From: Arcicella rigui
Lineage (GTDB): Bacteria; Bacteroidota; Bacteroidia; Cytophagales; Spirosomataceae
Reading direction: 5' to 3'
NCBI RefSeq assembly: GCF_034929435.1
Contig: NZ_JAYFUM010000012.1
Span: 1-64,000 of the forward strand
Length of the DNA stretch: 64,000 bases
In this document: positions 35,215 through 44,924 of the stretch, in pieces
How the letters are laid out: every line of letters begins with the position of its first letter
How positions within the stretch are numbered: the stretch's first letter is position 1
The notes under the pieces: model-generated
What the model was told of the DNA's origin: nothing
The model's input: the letters and a program-made list of their open reading frames with translations, nothing else
The model's database searches: none
Position numbers and translations under genes: made by a program

Positions 35215-36372
35215 ATGAAGGTTTTAATAATTCACAATCAACTTTGGGCCCATTACAAAGCCATTATTTTTAACGAATTACAAAACATCGCCAATCAAAA
35301 TACTGATTTTGATTTATTGGTTTTGCAGTTGGCAAGTATTGAAAAGAGTAGAGTAGGGCTTGGTGATGCCGCTTTGTTTCAACATAAATACAAGTATCAA
35401 TTACTTTCTGAAGGAATTTTAGAAGATTTAAGTCTTAAAGATAGAATAACTGGTATTCTAAAAACCATCAAAAGCTATCAGCCAGACCTTGTAAATCTTA
35501 CGGGTTATTATGATATAGCTTCATGGGTTGCTTTGATTTATTGCAAATTAAATGGAATCAAAACCGTTTTATCAAACGAATCAACGGCTGGCGACCATCA
35601 GAGAAGTTTTCTGAAAGAAACTTTCAAACGATTAATTATTAGTCAATTCAACGGATTTTTTAATTTCGGAAAACTCTCGAAAGCTTATATGATGACTTTG
35701 GGAGGAAAAGAATCCCAAATGTTAGTTAATCGCAATTGTGTAGATAATACTTTACTTGCCGAAATCTATTCAAAAGCATATCCTTTGCGTGAACGCAGAC
35801 AGCAAGAGCTAAATTTACCTACTCATAACTTTATTTTTGTTGGGCGATTGATAGAATTTAAAAATTTAGTTCGACTTTTAGAGGCGTTTTCCATTGCTCA
35901 GAACAAAAGTAATGCTGATTGGGGATTAATATTTTTGGGAACTGGCGAGCAAAAATCTGTTTTGCAAAAAGAAGTAGCCGAAAAAAATATTCAAAAAGTG
36001 TTTTTTTTTGAAGGCGTAAATTGGCAAGAAGTCCCCATTTACTTATCCTTGAGTGATGTTTTAGTTTTACCAAGTTACTCAGAACCGTGGGGTTTAGTCG
36101 TAAATGAGGCAATGGCTTGCGGTTTACCTGTTTTAGTTTCTGAAAAATGTGGTTCAGCTTATGATTTAGTACAGGCTGGTTTGAATGGTTTTACATTCCA
36201 ACCTTTAAAAATGACTGAACTATCCGAAAAACTGCTAAAATTTATGAATAAGGAAGTAAATACTCTTGAAATGTCTGAAGCTTCCAAAAAAATTATCCAA
36301 GAATATTCGCCTGAAAATGTTGCTAAAGAAATGTTTGAAGGCTACAAACAATTATGTCGTCCAAGAAAGTAA
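35215..36372 (+). CDS. Glycosyltransferase family 4
   Basis: A 385-residue GT-B enzyme. The C-terminal Glycos_transf_1 domain has 'FIFVGRLIEFKNLVRLLEAF' and the donor-site E-x7-E region 'PSYSEPWGLVVNEAMACGLPVLVSEKCG'. It transfers a sugar from a nucleotide donor to a lipid-linked acceptor on the cytoplasmic side. It is the second gene in the polysaccharide operon, adjacent to the polymerase/ligase gene, and its 3' end overlaps the acyltransferase gene by 19 bp. Sugar specificity cannot be told. Confidence 0.88.
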   Translation: MKVLIIHNQLWAHYKAIIFNELQNIANQNTDFDLLVLQLASIEKSRVGLGDAALFQHKYKYQLLSEGILEDLSLKDRITGILKTIKSYQPDLVNLTGYYDIASWVALIYCKLNGIKTVLSNESTAGDHQRSFLKETFKRLIISQFNGFFNFGKLSKAYMMTLGGKESQMLVNRNCVDNTLLAEIYSKAYPLRERRQQELNLPTHNFIFVGRLIEFKNLVRLLEAFSIAQNKSNADWGLIFLGTGEQKSVLQKEVAEKNIQKVFFFEGVNWQEVPIYLSLSDVLVLPSYSEPWGLVVNEAMACGLPVLVSEKCGSAYDLVQAGLNGFTFQPLKMTELSEKLLKFMNKEVNTLEMSEASKKIIQEYSPENVAKEMFEGYKQLCRPRK

Positions 36373-37403
36373 TCAATTCAATACAATTTTTAAGAGGGCT
36401 TGCCGCTTTTGTAGTGGTGGTTTACCATATCGGAGGCTACATCAAACGCTATTTTACCACTACTTTTCTCGGAGATTTTTTTGATTTCGGTTTTGCAGGA
36501 GTAGATTTATTCTTTGTAATTAGTGGTTTTATCATACATTTTACCAGTAAAAACTATTTAGATAATCCTTCAACCTTAGGTAAATATCTGAAAAAAAGAT
36601 TGTTGAGAGTATATCCAATTTATTGGATTGTATTGACAGTACTTTTTGGCTTGAGTTGGTTCATTACTTTGATTCTTCAAAAAGATGTTTTTAATATAGG
36701 TTATCCTTATACAATTTCAGCTTTTTTACAGACCTATTTTCTAACACCGCTTCATTTCGCTATTAATCCAGTTACTTGGACTTTAAGTTATGAGCTTTTT
36801 TTCTACCTGTGTTTTTCATTATTGATTATTTCTCGCAGGCTTAGTTTCATCCCGATTTTGTTGATATTAGTTTCTTTATACAATATCATTTTTATTCATG
36901 ATGAATACAGAAAACACTTCAATTTTATCTTTAGTGGCTATAATTTAGAGTTTATGTTCGGCTTTTTGATTTATCAGTTTTATGATAAAATCAAGTTTCA
37001 AAATTGGATTTCAGTACTACTCATTGTGATTTCTTTGGCGATAATTATCCATTATGGCTACGACATCATCGACTACGACTATCAGAAAAGAGTACTTACT
37101 TTTGGTGTTCCCTCAGCTTTTTTGTTGATAGCGATGTTGAATTTAGAAAATAATCAAGCAATACGGATTCCTTCATTTACGATAACACTGGGCGACGCTT
37201 CCTATGTTTTGTATTTGATTCATTTTCCCTTGTTGTTATTGATGAATAAAATTCCTTCCATCATAGGCTGGGAAGTATCAAACCTTGCAGCGGTTTTGTA
37301 CAATATTTTCATTATTATTATCACAGTATTGATTAGTATTTTTATTCATAAAAAAATAGAAAAACCATTGTCTAAGTACTTATCGACCATTACGAAAGCA
37401 TAA
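36354..37403 (+). CDS. Acyltransferase family 3 membrane protein
   Basis: A 349-residue protein with about ten membrane spans. It has the Acyl_transf_3 markers 'IQFLRGLAAFVVVVYHIGG' (catalytic-type His), 'GVDLFFVISGFII' and 'RLLRVYPIYWIV'. Such enzymes O-acylate (usually O-acetylate) polysaccharides or lipid-linked sugars. It overlaps the upstream GT4 gene by 19 bp and is followed after 4 bp by another GT4 gene, so it is part of the same operon. Confidence 0.87.
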   Translation: MSSKKVINSIQFLRGLAAFVVVVYHIGGYIKRYFTTTFLGDFFDFGFAGVDLFFVISGFIIHFTSKNYLDNPSTLGKYLKKRLLRVYPIYWIVLTVLFGLSWFITLILQKDVFNIGYPYTISAFLQTYFLTPLHFAINPVTWTLSYELFFYLCFSLLIISRRLSFIPILLILVSLYNIIFIHDEYRKHFNFIFSGYNLEFMFGFLIYQFYDKIKFQNWISVLLIVISLAIIIHYGYDIIDYDYQKRVLTFGVPSAFLLIAMLNLENNQAIRIPSFTITLGDASYVLYLIHFPLLLLMNKIPSIIGWEVSNLAAVLYNIFIIIITVLISIFIHKKIEKPLSKYLSTITKA

Positions 37404-37407
37404 ACCT

Positions 37408-38556
37408 ATGAAAATTCTTAATATTTGTGGATACTCGTGGGATATTGGCGGCCCGCCAAAAATCATTTATGACCATGCAGTGGTTCAGATGAAACATGGA
37501 GCAGAAGTAACCATTTTAACGCCACTTTCGGAAGGACAAAAATTATATGCAGTACCCGAAGGAGCAAAAGTAATAGTTTGTAAAAGACATTGGTTAGCAA
37601 GATTTTGGGCTGAATTTTCGCCAGAATTATATTTTTGGTTAAAGCAACATGGCAACGAATATGATGTAATTCATATTCATGGATTGTGGCATTTTGCTGG
37701 GCTTGCTCCTTATTTGGCAGGCGTAAAAACGCCAAAATGTGTGACGATTCATGGCTTACTCGACCGTTGGGCTTTGGCGAATGGTTACTGGAAAAAGAAG
37801 TTATTTGCCATTTTTTTTCAGAAACGACTGTTAGATAAAACGGAACTTATACAAATTAATAATCTCGACGAAAAGCAAGATTTATTAGGTTTTTTAGGGC
37901 ATCAACATCCCAACGTTGCCATTGTTCCGAATGGCATGAATCTGTCGAATTTTGATAATTTACCAGCCAAAGGCATTTTTAGAGATAAATTTAATTTGCC
38001 CAAAGAGCCTAAAATAATTTTATTTCTGAGCAGATTGAATATCAAGAAAGGCTTGGATTTATTGTTACCTGCATTTCAGAAAATTTCTTCGCAGCGACAA
38101 GACTGTATTTTGGTTTTGGCTGGTCCAGATGATGGTTATTTAGCTGAAACAAAGGCGTTTATTGAAAAAAATAACCTACAAAAAAGTATTTACTTAGTAG
38201 GAATGCTAACAGGCAATGATAAATTAGAAGCCTTTGCTGATGCTGATATTTTTGTTTTACCTTCCTATTCTGAAGGTTTTTCGATTGCTACTTTAGAGGC
38301 TATGATTTCGGGTGTACCATCTTTGTTGTCGGATAGAGTAGGATTTGGAGAAGCCATTAGGCAAAATCAGGCGGCTCATTTGGTAGATTTAGACGAAAAA
38401 AGTGTGGTAGAAGGGCTTAACCGAATGCTTGATGATGAACAGTACTGCAAACTTTTGGCTGAAAACGGAAAAGCATTAGTGAAAAAACAGTACGATATAG
38501 AGTTGGTGGCACTCAATTTATTAAATGAATTTAAGAAAATAGTCAAGAAAAAATAA
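37408..38556 (+). CDS. Glycosyltransferase family 4
   Basis: A 382-residue GT-B enzyme with both domains. 'MKILNICGYSWDIGGPPKIIYDHAV' is a glycine-rich acceptor-side start (GGPP variant), and the donor side has 'ILFLSRLNIKKGLDLLLPAF' and 'PSYSEGFSIATLEAMISGVPSLLSD'. Its stop codon overlaps the start of the next gene by 1 bp. Adds a sugar to the growing repeat unit in the cytoplasm; specificity unknown. Confidence 0.88.
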   Translation: MKILNICGYSWDIGGPPKIIYDHAVVQMKHGAEVTILTPLSEGQKLYAVPEGAKVIVCKRHWLARFWAEFSPELYFWLKQHGNEYDVIHIHGLWHFAGLAPYLAGVKTPKCVTIHGLLDRWALANGYWKKKLFAIFFQKRLLDKTELIQINNLDEKQDLLGFLGHQHPNVAIVPNGMNLSNFDNLPAKGIFRDKFNLPKEPKIILFLSRLNIKKGLDLLLPAFQKISSQRQDCILVLAGPDDGYLAETKAFIEKNNLQKSIYLVGMLTGNDKLEAFADADIFVLPSYSEGFSIATLEAMISGVPSLLSDRVGFGEAIRQNQAAHLVDLDEKSVVEGLNRMLDDEQYCKLLAENGKALVKKQYDIELVALNLLNEFKKIVKKK

Positions 38557-39461
38557 TGCAAGACATTACCGTCATTATCCTTACTTTTAACGAAGAAAAA
38601 CATATCAAAAGATGTGTAGAATCTTTGCAGGCTTTTACTGATAAAATTTTCATTGTAGATTCAGGTTCAACCGATAAAACGGTTGAAATAGCAGAAGCTT
38701 TAGGAGCAAAAGTTGTACAGAATACTTGGGTAAATTATGCAGTACAATTCAATTTTGGCATAGTAAACAATCCCTTCAAGACCAAATGGCTGATGAGAAT
38801 GGATGCTGATGAGTACGTTTTACCAGCATTAGCCGCTGAAATCAATCAGAAATTAGCTACATTTTCAGATGAAACCAGTGGATTGTACATTAAAAGAAGA
38901 GTAATTTTTATGGATAAATGGATTCGTCACGGAGCATATTATCCAATTTGGCTATTAAGAATTTGGCGTAATGGACAAGGAGCTTGTGAAGAAAGTTGGA
39001 TGGACGAACACATTACGCTGACACAAGGAAACACAAAACAATTAGAAAACGACCTTGTTGACCATAATTTAAACAACCTTACTTGGTGGACACAAAAGCA
39101 TAATCTTTATGCCATTCGTGAAGTAATTGATTTATTAAATATCAAATATAATTTCAGAAATTTTGAGTCGGTAGAACCAAAATTCTTTGGTACACAAGAA
39201 CAAAGAACTCGATTTTTAAAAGTAAAATATGCTTCAGTACCTCTGTTTCTCCGCCCGATTTTCTACTTTATTTATCGCTATTTTGTCAGATTTGGCTTTT
39301 TAGACGGCAAACAAGGCTTTATTTGGCATTTTTTACAAGGTTTTTGGTATCGGTTTTTGGTAGATGCCAAAGTGTATGAAGTATATCATCGAGCAGGAAA
39401 AGAGAAAAGTGCCATCGTACAATTCTTTAAAGACGAGTACCAAAAAGATTTAAGTAAATGA
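38556..39461 (+). CDS. Glycosyltransferase family 2
   Basis: A 301-residue GT-A enzyme. The nucleotide-binding start is 'VIILTFNEEKHIKRCVESLQ', 'VDSGSTDKTVEIAE' follows, and the metal-binding DxD region is 'LMRMDADEYV'. It resembles WaaE/KdtX-type GT2 proteins ('HGAYYPIWLLRIWRNGQGACEESWMDEH'). It overlaps both neighbours by a few bases, showing coupled translation in the operon. Confidence 0.88.
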   Translation: MQDITVIILTFNEEKHIKRCVESLQAFTDKIFIVDSGSTDKTVEIAEALGAKVVQNTWVNYAVQFNFGIVNNPFKTKWLMRMDADEYVLPALAAEINQKLATFSDETSGLYIKRRVIFMDKWIRHGAYYPIWLLRIWRNGQGACEESWMDEHITLTQGNTKQLENDLVDHNLNNLTWWTQKHNLYAIREVIDLLNIKYNFRNFESVEPKFFGTQEQRTRFLKVKYASVPLFLRPIFYFIYRYFVRFGFLDGKQGFIWHFLQGFWYRFLVDAKVYEVYHRAGKEKSAIVQFFKDEYQKDLSK

Positions 39462-40009
39462 ATTTAACAACAGATTTATCAAAGTACAACAATGCTTGGT
39501 ATAAGCCCGGAAGCTTTATCAAACGAACGCTGTGGCATATAGTTGGTTCAATTTGTTTGCATTCAAATCTGCCTTTACCAGTATCATTTAAAATTTTTAT
39601 CCTCAGAATATTCGGGGCAAAAATTGGGAAAGGAGTAATGATAAAGCCACAAGTATTGATAAAATATCCGTGGTTTTTGGAAGTAGGAGATTATGTTTGG
39701 ATTGGCGAAATGGTTTGGATTGATAATCTTGTAAAAGTAAGTATCGGAAATAATGTTTGTATTTCGCAAGGTGCAATGCTCTTGACTGGAAACCATGATT
39801 ATACCAAAAGTACTTTTGATTTGATGGTGGGTGAAATTCATTTAGAAGAAGGTGTTTGGATAGGAGCAAAATCAGTGGTTTGTCCGGGAGTGAGGGCTAA
39901 ATCGCATGCAGTTTTGGCGGTAAATTCTGTGGCTACTAAGTCTATGGAAGCCTACACGGTTTTTCAAGGAAATCCAGCACAAGAGGTTCGGAAGAGGGTT
40001 ATCAAATAG
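39458..40009 (+). CDS. WcaF-like hexapeptide acetyltransferase
   Basis: A 183-residue left-handed beta-helix acyltransferase with hexapeptide repeats ('IGKGVMIKPQVLI', 'IGNNVCISQGAMLLTGNHDY', 'EEGVWIGAKSVVCPGV'). The start 'YNNAWYKPGSFIKRTLWHIVGS' is that of the putative colanic-acid biosynthesis acetyltransferase WcaF group. It probably O-acetylates a sugar of the repeat unit using acetyl-CoA. It is the last gene of the tightly packed operon, overlapping the GT2 gene by 4 bp. Confidence 0.87.
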   Translation: MNLTTDLSKYNNAWYKPGSFIKRTLWHIVGSICLHSNLPLPVSFKIFILRIFGAKIGKGVMIKPQVLIKYPWFLEVGDYVWIGEMVWIDNLVKVSIGNNVCISQGAMLLTGNHDYTKSTFDLMVGEIHLEEGVWIGAKSVVCPGVRAKSHAVLAVNSVATKSMEAYTVFQGNPAQEVRKRVIK

Positions 40010-40111
40010 TAAACAGTTTGGTACTTCTCAATTTTAATTGTAATTTGACTGAGTTTTAATACTCAATCCATTGAATGGATACCTCTTTGTGGATACAATA
40101 ATTTAATACCA

Positions 40112-41236
40112 ATGAATCAACTATTCTGGATATTTTACAATAGTGACCTTTTTCACATCATTGTATCAGCAATGGTGGCTTGTGCTACTTCTATTACTGC
40201 AATACCTGTTATTATTAATATTTCTCGTTTGAAAAATTTAATGGCAAATGTTATCGAACGAAGTTCACACGAAGAAGCTACTCCAACTTTAGGCGGTGTT
40301 GCAGTATTTGCATCAATGCTGATAAGTTATTTTTTATGGGAAAATCCTGACGAAGGACAACTCGTACACCTTTCTATTTCATCGGTAGTCATTCTTTTCT
40401 TTTTAGGAGTAAAAGACGATATTCTGATACTTGCACCCAAGAAAAAAATGTATGTACAAATTGCCGCTTCTTTATTGGTGGTGGTTTTAGGAGATTTAAG
40501 AATCGAAAATCTTTTTGGCATATTTGGCATTTACTCTGTTCCGTACTTCATCAGCTTGCCGCTTACGGTTTTTGTATTTATCGCACTTATCAATGCAGTT
40601 AATTTAATTGACGGGATTGATGGCTTGATGGGAGGAATTGCCATGATAGCTGGCGGACTTTTTGGTATTTGGTTTTACCTTAATCAACATTATGCTTTGG
40701 CTTGTTTGGCGGCTTCAATGGCGGGTGCTTTGTTGGGTTTTTTGAGGTTCAATTTCTCTAAAACTTCTAAAATCTTTATGGGCGATACTGGTTCGTTGAT
40801 TGTTGGTTTTTTACTGGCTGTCTTTGCTGTACGTTTTATTCAACTCAATATTCAATATCGTTTCGACCCTAATAGTTATTTTGCCGCTCCAATTTTAGCC
40901 ATTGTTGTACTTATTGTACCCATTTTTGATACACTCAGAGTATTTATTATTCGATTGAAGAATAAAAAATCACCTTTCGTAGCTGATAGAAATCACTTAC
41001 ATCATTTATTGATTGATAGCGGATTATCACACTTTCAGGCTTCTTTAGTCCTTTGGTCGTTTACGATTTTTTCTACTGGCTTATTTTTAGTCATTAGTCA
41101 AAAAACGCATAATACAACCTCTCTGTATATACTTTGTGCTTTGTTTGGCTTATACATGTGGGCGGCACATATTTTGAAAGGTAGCAATACTGCCAAACAA
41201 ATTTCAGCTAAGACTGAAAATTTAGTGAATCTGTAA
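40112..41236 (+). CDS. WecA-like polyprenyl-phosphate sugar-1-phosphate transferase
   Basis: A 374-residue polytopic enzyme of the MraY/WecA family, which starts polysaccharide synthesis by moving a HexNAc-1-phosphate onto undecaprenyl phosphate. The motifs are 'NAVNLIDGIDGLMGGIAMIAGG', 'IFMGDTGSLIVGF' and 'ADRNHLHHLLIDSGLS'. It has about 11 membrane spans and a basic tail. It lies 102 bp after the operon in the same direction and probably serves the same polysaccharide, although a general envelope role is possible. Confidence 0.9.
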   Translation: MNQLFWIFYNSDLFHIIVSAMVACATSITAIPVIINISRLKNLMANVIERSSHEEATPTLGGVAVFASMLISYFLWENPDEGQLVHLSISSVVILFFLGVKDDILILAPKKKMYVQIAASLLVVVLGDLRIENLFGIFGIYSVPYFISLPLTVFVFIALINAVNLIDGIDGLMGGIAMIAGGLFGIWFYLNQHYALACLAASMAGALLGFLRFNFSKTSKIFMGDTGSLIVGFLLAVFAVRFIQLNIQYRFDPNSYFAAPILAIVVLIVPIFDTLRVFIIRLKNKKSPFVADRNHLHHLLIDSGLSHFQASLVLWSFTIFSTGLFLVISQKTHNTTSLYILCALFGLYMWAAHILKGSNTAKQISAKTENLVNL

Positions 41237-41242
41237 AAAAAA

Positions 41243-41264
41243 AGTCAGCGAATTATCGCTGACT
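41243..41264 (-). terminator. Terminator hairpin overlapping a stop codon
   Basis: AGTCAGCG and CGCTGACT pair across six bases, followed on the minus strand by nine T. The stem contains the last codons and stop of the convergent gene at 41253 and can end both transcripts. Confidence 0.75.
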
Positions 41265-42377
41265 ATCTAATTTTTGGGCACTTACCATCAATTTCTCCTC
41301 AATTCTTGCCAGTACTTTAATGCTATTATTTAACTGGTCTGTAACAGAAGCATCACCTGCATTGAGTTTTTGTTGCAAATCATTTCTGATTTTCAACCAC
41401 TTTTCTTTTTGCTGACGTAAGGCATTATAGTTTTGTTCTTCTTTTGAAAAATCAGCTGAATTTGGTTTCTTACTAACCGTAGCTTCTGGCTTTTTCCATG
41501 TACTTTTTGGAGCTACTTTTTCCGCTGTTAAAGGCTGAGTATTAACGGGCTTAGTTGTGGTAGCTTCTGTACTTGTTTCAACTGGTTTTGTCGTATTTTC
41601 TTGGAAGCTATTGCTTGGCTCATTACCAAAACCATCATTACTGATACTCGGTTGAGTCGATTGAGTCAGAGAATCAGTATTACTTTGAAAACTCTGTAAA
41701 GAATCAGTCGGCGTATTGGTATTTTGTGGACTTTCACGCTTCAATACTTTATTCACTAAGCCCGAAATATCAAATGTTCTGTTTGAATTATAAAAATAAG
41801 CAAGTACTCCTACGATTCCCAAAAACAAAATAAGGAAGAAAAGACCGTCGTAAGATTTCTTAATAAATGGATTGTTGTTGGCATCTACATTTGAAGGAGC
41901 AATTTTTTGCTTATTGACAACTTCCAACACAATCACATTATGCACATTATAGACATTGTAAGGAGTATCTTTATTCGCTACTTTCAAGATATTCAAGCAT
42001 GAGTCTTTTACACCATTACTGCCTTGAAGTATTTCGTCAATTTCTGCATCAGTAATTTTTTCACGGATAGATTCACCACAAATCAGTAATTTGTCACCTT
42101 CTTCTAAGTGGAAACCAATAATTTCTAATTTAGACTGACGGCCTAAGAACTGTAATTTTTGTCCTCTTCTGCTGAGGTAACAATGGGTATCACTAATCCA
42201 ATGAATCAATGAAGGGTCACCGAGTTCCCAAAAACCTTGTACCTCAAGGCTTGGGTTTGACTTCTTTGCCAGTTTATGAGTAAACCTCTGTATTTTATGA
42301 ATTGAGTTCTCTAAAGCTCGGTAGGTTTTTTCCGACTCATTTAATTCGGAAGGATTTTCCATAGTGTTTATATTCAT
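41253..42377 (-). CDS. Membrane protein with degenerate PP2C-like domain
   Basis: A 374-residue protein with three parts. The first about 160 residues follow the late half of the PP2C phosphatase fold: 'ISDTHCYLSRRGQKLQFL' stands where 'GDSR.YL.R.G.L..LT' is expected, and 'EEGDKLLICGESIREKITDAEIDEIL' stands where 'LCSDGLTD.....EI' is expected. The metal-binding Asp residues and the early half are absent, so it should be inactive. Next comes one membrane span ('GLFFLILFLGIVGVLAYFY'), then a Ser/Thr/Gln-rich linker and a coiled coil ('FSKEEQNYNALRQQKEKWLKIRNDLQQKL'). Probably a sensor or scaffold; start at 42377 or 42362. Confidence 0.55.
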   Translation of the reverse strand: MNINTMENPSELNESEKTYRALENSIHKIQRFTHKLAKKSNPSLEVQGFWELGDPSLIHWISDTHCYLSRRGQKLQFLGRQSKLEIIGFHLEEGDKLLICGESIREKITDAEIDEILQGSNGVKDSCLNILKVANKDTPYNVYNVHNVIVLEVVNKQKIAPSNVDANNNPFIKKSYDGLFFLILFLGIVGVLAYFYNSNRTFDISGLVNKVLKRESPQNTNTPTDSLQSFQSNTDSLTQSTQPSISNDGFGNEPSNSFQENTTKPVETSTEATTTKPVNTQPLTAEKVAPKSTWKKPEATVSKKPNSADFSKEEQNYNALRQQKEKWLKIRNDLQQKLNAGDASVTDQLNNSIKVLARIEEKLMVSAQKLDSQR

Positions 42378-42608
42378 TTTTAAAGAAGTACCAATCTCAA
42401 CTTTTTATAGTTGGCGACAGTAGTTGATTAATTGTTTAACGGCTTGATTATTCAAGGGTCTTTTGTGAAGTTTTATGATAAATCCCTTGAACATTAGATT
42501 ACAAAAAATATGCCGAATTTAATCAACAGAAATAATCGAATATGCTTTCAAATGCTTTGATTGATTTTCAAAGATAATTTGAAGTTCTAAATACACAAAA
42601 TGATGAAC

Positions 42609-43778
42609 TTACAGATTGATTGAAAATAATTTATTAAGAGCGACGAAAAGATTTTTTTTGAATATTTCATCATCAAAAGATTCTACATAACTTATGTCCA
42701 TATCAGTCCTAAATTGAGTGATTTCTTTTGAGTACAAATGATTGTGAATGATGTAGGTTGCTTTGGCATTGATAGGAAAATATTCAAAGCCACTTCCGCC
42801 TTTAAATAAACACAAAGTAGGTGTTTGTGTAGAGGTTAAATGGGCTGGGAATGAATCTAAAGTAATTGCTCCCGAAGCTTTTTTAAGTAAAGCTATAATT
42901 TGTGGAATCGAAAGTTTGCCACAAGCATTAATGATATTTTCAGCATGCTTTTGCGTTAATCGTGCTGATAGTTGTTCTGTATAGTCAGTCAGTCCACAAA
43001 CAATTACTTGATATTGTGGAAAATACTGTAAATAATAAGTAACGATACTTTCCCAAGTAGCTAAATCCAACATTTTATTTTCGATACCTGCTTCTGGAAA
43101 AATCATTAAATAATCTTGTGTTACTTGAATTGGTAGCACATTTTGTTCGGCTACAAAGAGTACAGGTTCAAGTGTGAGGCTATTTTCAGCAATTAGCTCG
43201 CTCAAAACTTGAATTTGTATATCAATCGTATGAACGGGCGAAGCAAGTAAAAAATACTCTTTATCCAGAAATCCACCCCAAGCTCTTGAGCCAAAGCCTA
43301 TTTTTTTCTGAATCGTTAAAAAAGGCAACAAAGGATTTGCATTGTAAGCTGAATACCTAAAATCGAAAGAATGAGTGTATGAATATTGTTTTTGTTCTTG
43401 AATAAAAGCAAAAGCATCATTCAGAAACATTTTTATTTTTTCTAAAAACGATAGGTTACTTCTATTAGTTTGGAAGTGATTTACGTAAAATACTTTATCG
43501 AACAAAGGATTGTTTTCTACCAATAATTTGCACCAACGCCCTGCTACAAGGTGGATTTCAACAGTAGGAAATTGCTTTTTCAGGGCATTTATCATGTAAC
43601 CCATCATCAGCATATCCCCCAAATGCCCAAAATTAAATAGCAAAATTTTCTGTGGATGAACGTAACTTTTGTTTTTTTTCTTACCTAAAACAAACAAGCT
43701 TACATCAATGAAAATATCCAAAATACTAAATCCTATTTTTGTTGGTCTATTTCCACAGTATTCTCTTTTTATCATCAT
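42609..43778 (-). CDS. Glycosyltransferase family 9 (heptosyltransferase-like)
   Basis: A 389-residue GT-B enzyme with the GT9 pattern: 'ILLFNFGHLGDMLMMGYMINALKKQFPTVEIHLVAG' at the start and 'DYLMIFPEAGIENKMLDLATWESIV...YQVIVCGLTD' plus 'IPQIIALLKKASGAITLDSFPAHL' in the donor domain. Family members add heptose or other sugars to LPS core. It is followed on the same strand, 28 bp upstream, by another glycosyltransferase, forming a two-gene unit convergent on the polysaccharide operon. Confidence 0.8.
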   Translation of the reverse strand: MMIKREYCGNRPTKIGFSILDIFIDVSLFVLGKKKNKSYVHPQKILLFNFGHLGDMLMMGYMINALKKQFPTVEIHLVAGRWCKLLVENNPLFDKVFYVNHFQTNRSNLSFLEKIKMFLNDAFAFIQEQKQYSYTHSFDFRYSAYNANPLLPFLTIQKKIGFGSRAWGGFLDKEYFLLASPVHTIDIQIQVLSELIAENSLTLEPVLFVAEQNVLPIQVTQDYLMIFPEAGIENKMLDLATWESIVTYYLQYFPQYQVIVCGLTDYTEQLSARLTQKHAENIINACGKLSIPQIIALLKKASGAITLDSFPAHLTSTQTPTLCLFKGGSGFEYFPINAKATYIIHNHLYSKEITQFRTDMDISYVESFDDEIFKKNLFVALNKLFSINL

Positions 43779-43806
43779 ATTTTCTTGAAAGAAATCTCAA
43801 ATATTT

Positions 43807-44790
43807 TTAGTCTTCTTGAATTAAATTAAGAATTTTTCTGAAAGGAGTTTGTAAAGCTTTTCGTACTCTTTTATAACGCTTTACTACGGGCGGTTTAATA
43901 TAATAACAAGGAATTTGGATATAATAATCGTTGAAATTATTGCGCAATTGTTGAGCATAATATTCAAATAAAGGCACAATGTCGGGGCGTTTTTCAAAAG
44001 TAGAACGATTCTGATACTTTGAAACGCTATTCGGATTTTTTAATTGATAACCGCTATAATGAAAGAAAATCAAAGGCTGATGATTACTCAAAAACTTTTC
44101 GCCATCTCTTGTAATACTTCTTTCGTGTAAGTTCCAATACGCCATGTTGTAGCCCGGATGTTTTTCTATCAAAACCGAATCTGGATAATACAAAGGCACG
44201 AAGTTTATCCAATGTTGGTCAACAAAAAGTCCATTGCAAAGGTCTATTCTACAATCTTTCTTGAGGCGTTCTTTCCACCAATCAATCATCTCGTAACTGT
44301 CTTTACTGCGTCCAACGCCGATAAATCCTAAATTGTAAATACCTGTATTGAGGTGGTCGATTTCACGAGTTGTGAAATCATCCCAGATTGGCGAGCTAAT
44401 GTGTGGAGTAATGACGATGCTTTTTACTAAAAGACTATCCGTTAGACTTTTGAGTGTATCAAAAACAATAATGTCGGGGTCAAAATAAATGACATTTTGA
44501 ATGTCTTTTCTATTTTTGAAAAAATAGTCGAAGTAAAAAGGTTTTACAGCCGTATTGAGTTCGGTGATGTCGTAGTTTTTACACATATCATCCAAACAAT
44601 CAATATTGATTTTATCAATTTCAAGTAACTGAAAAGGTGGAATTTTATCTGGTTCTAAATTTACTTTATCAAGTCTATCTACCAGACCAATCACAAACTC
44701 TATATCTGGATTTGTTTTTTGTAGCGATTGCCCCAGCGTTTGGGCTTGGGCTAAGTAGTTTATAGAGCAAATGGTAAAGGCTAATGTCAT
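43807..44790 (-). CDS. Glycosyltransferase with GT-A/GT8-like fold
   Basis: A 327-residue enzyme. 'MTLAFTICSINYLAQAQTLGQSLQKTNPDIEFVIGLVD' resembles the nucleotide-binding start of GT8-type enzymes, and the metal-binding motif is 'VIYFDPDIIVF' (DPD). 'DHLNTGIYNLGFIGVG' and 'DQHWINFVPLYYPD' match the acceptor side. No signal peptide, and the basic C-terminus may bind membrane. First gene of the two-gene unit with the GT9 gene; sugar specificity unknown. Confidence 0.75.
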   Translation of the reverse strand: MTLAFTICSINYLAQAQTLGQSLQKTNPDIEFVIGLVDRLDKVNLEPDKIPPFQLLEIDKINIDCLDDMCKNYDITELNTAVKPFYFDYFFKNRKDIQNVIYFDPDIIVFDTLKSLTDSLLVKSIVITPHISSPIWDDFTTREIDHLNTGIYNLGFIGVGRSKDSYEMIDWWKERLKKDCRIDLCNGLFVDQHWINFVPLYYPDSVLIEKHPGYNMAYWNLHERSITRDGEKFLSNHQPLIFFHYSGYQLKNPNSVSKYQNRSTFEKRPDIVPLFEYYAQQLRNNFNDYYIQIPCYYIKPPVVKRYKRVRKALQTPFRKILNLIQED

Positions 44791-44924
44791 TATTATTAAT
44801 AATTTTAGGGCTATATGACTGATGATGGGTTTGGAGGTTCTGCTTGAACTAAGCTTTTAAGATACTAAGTTACGATATTTATTATTGCCTAAAAAGTACC
44901 TGATGGGCTTTGTATCGCTTTGTT

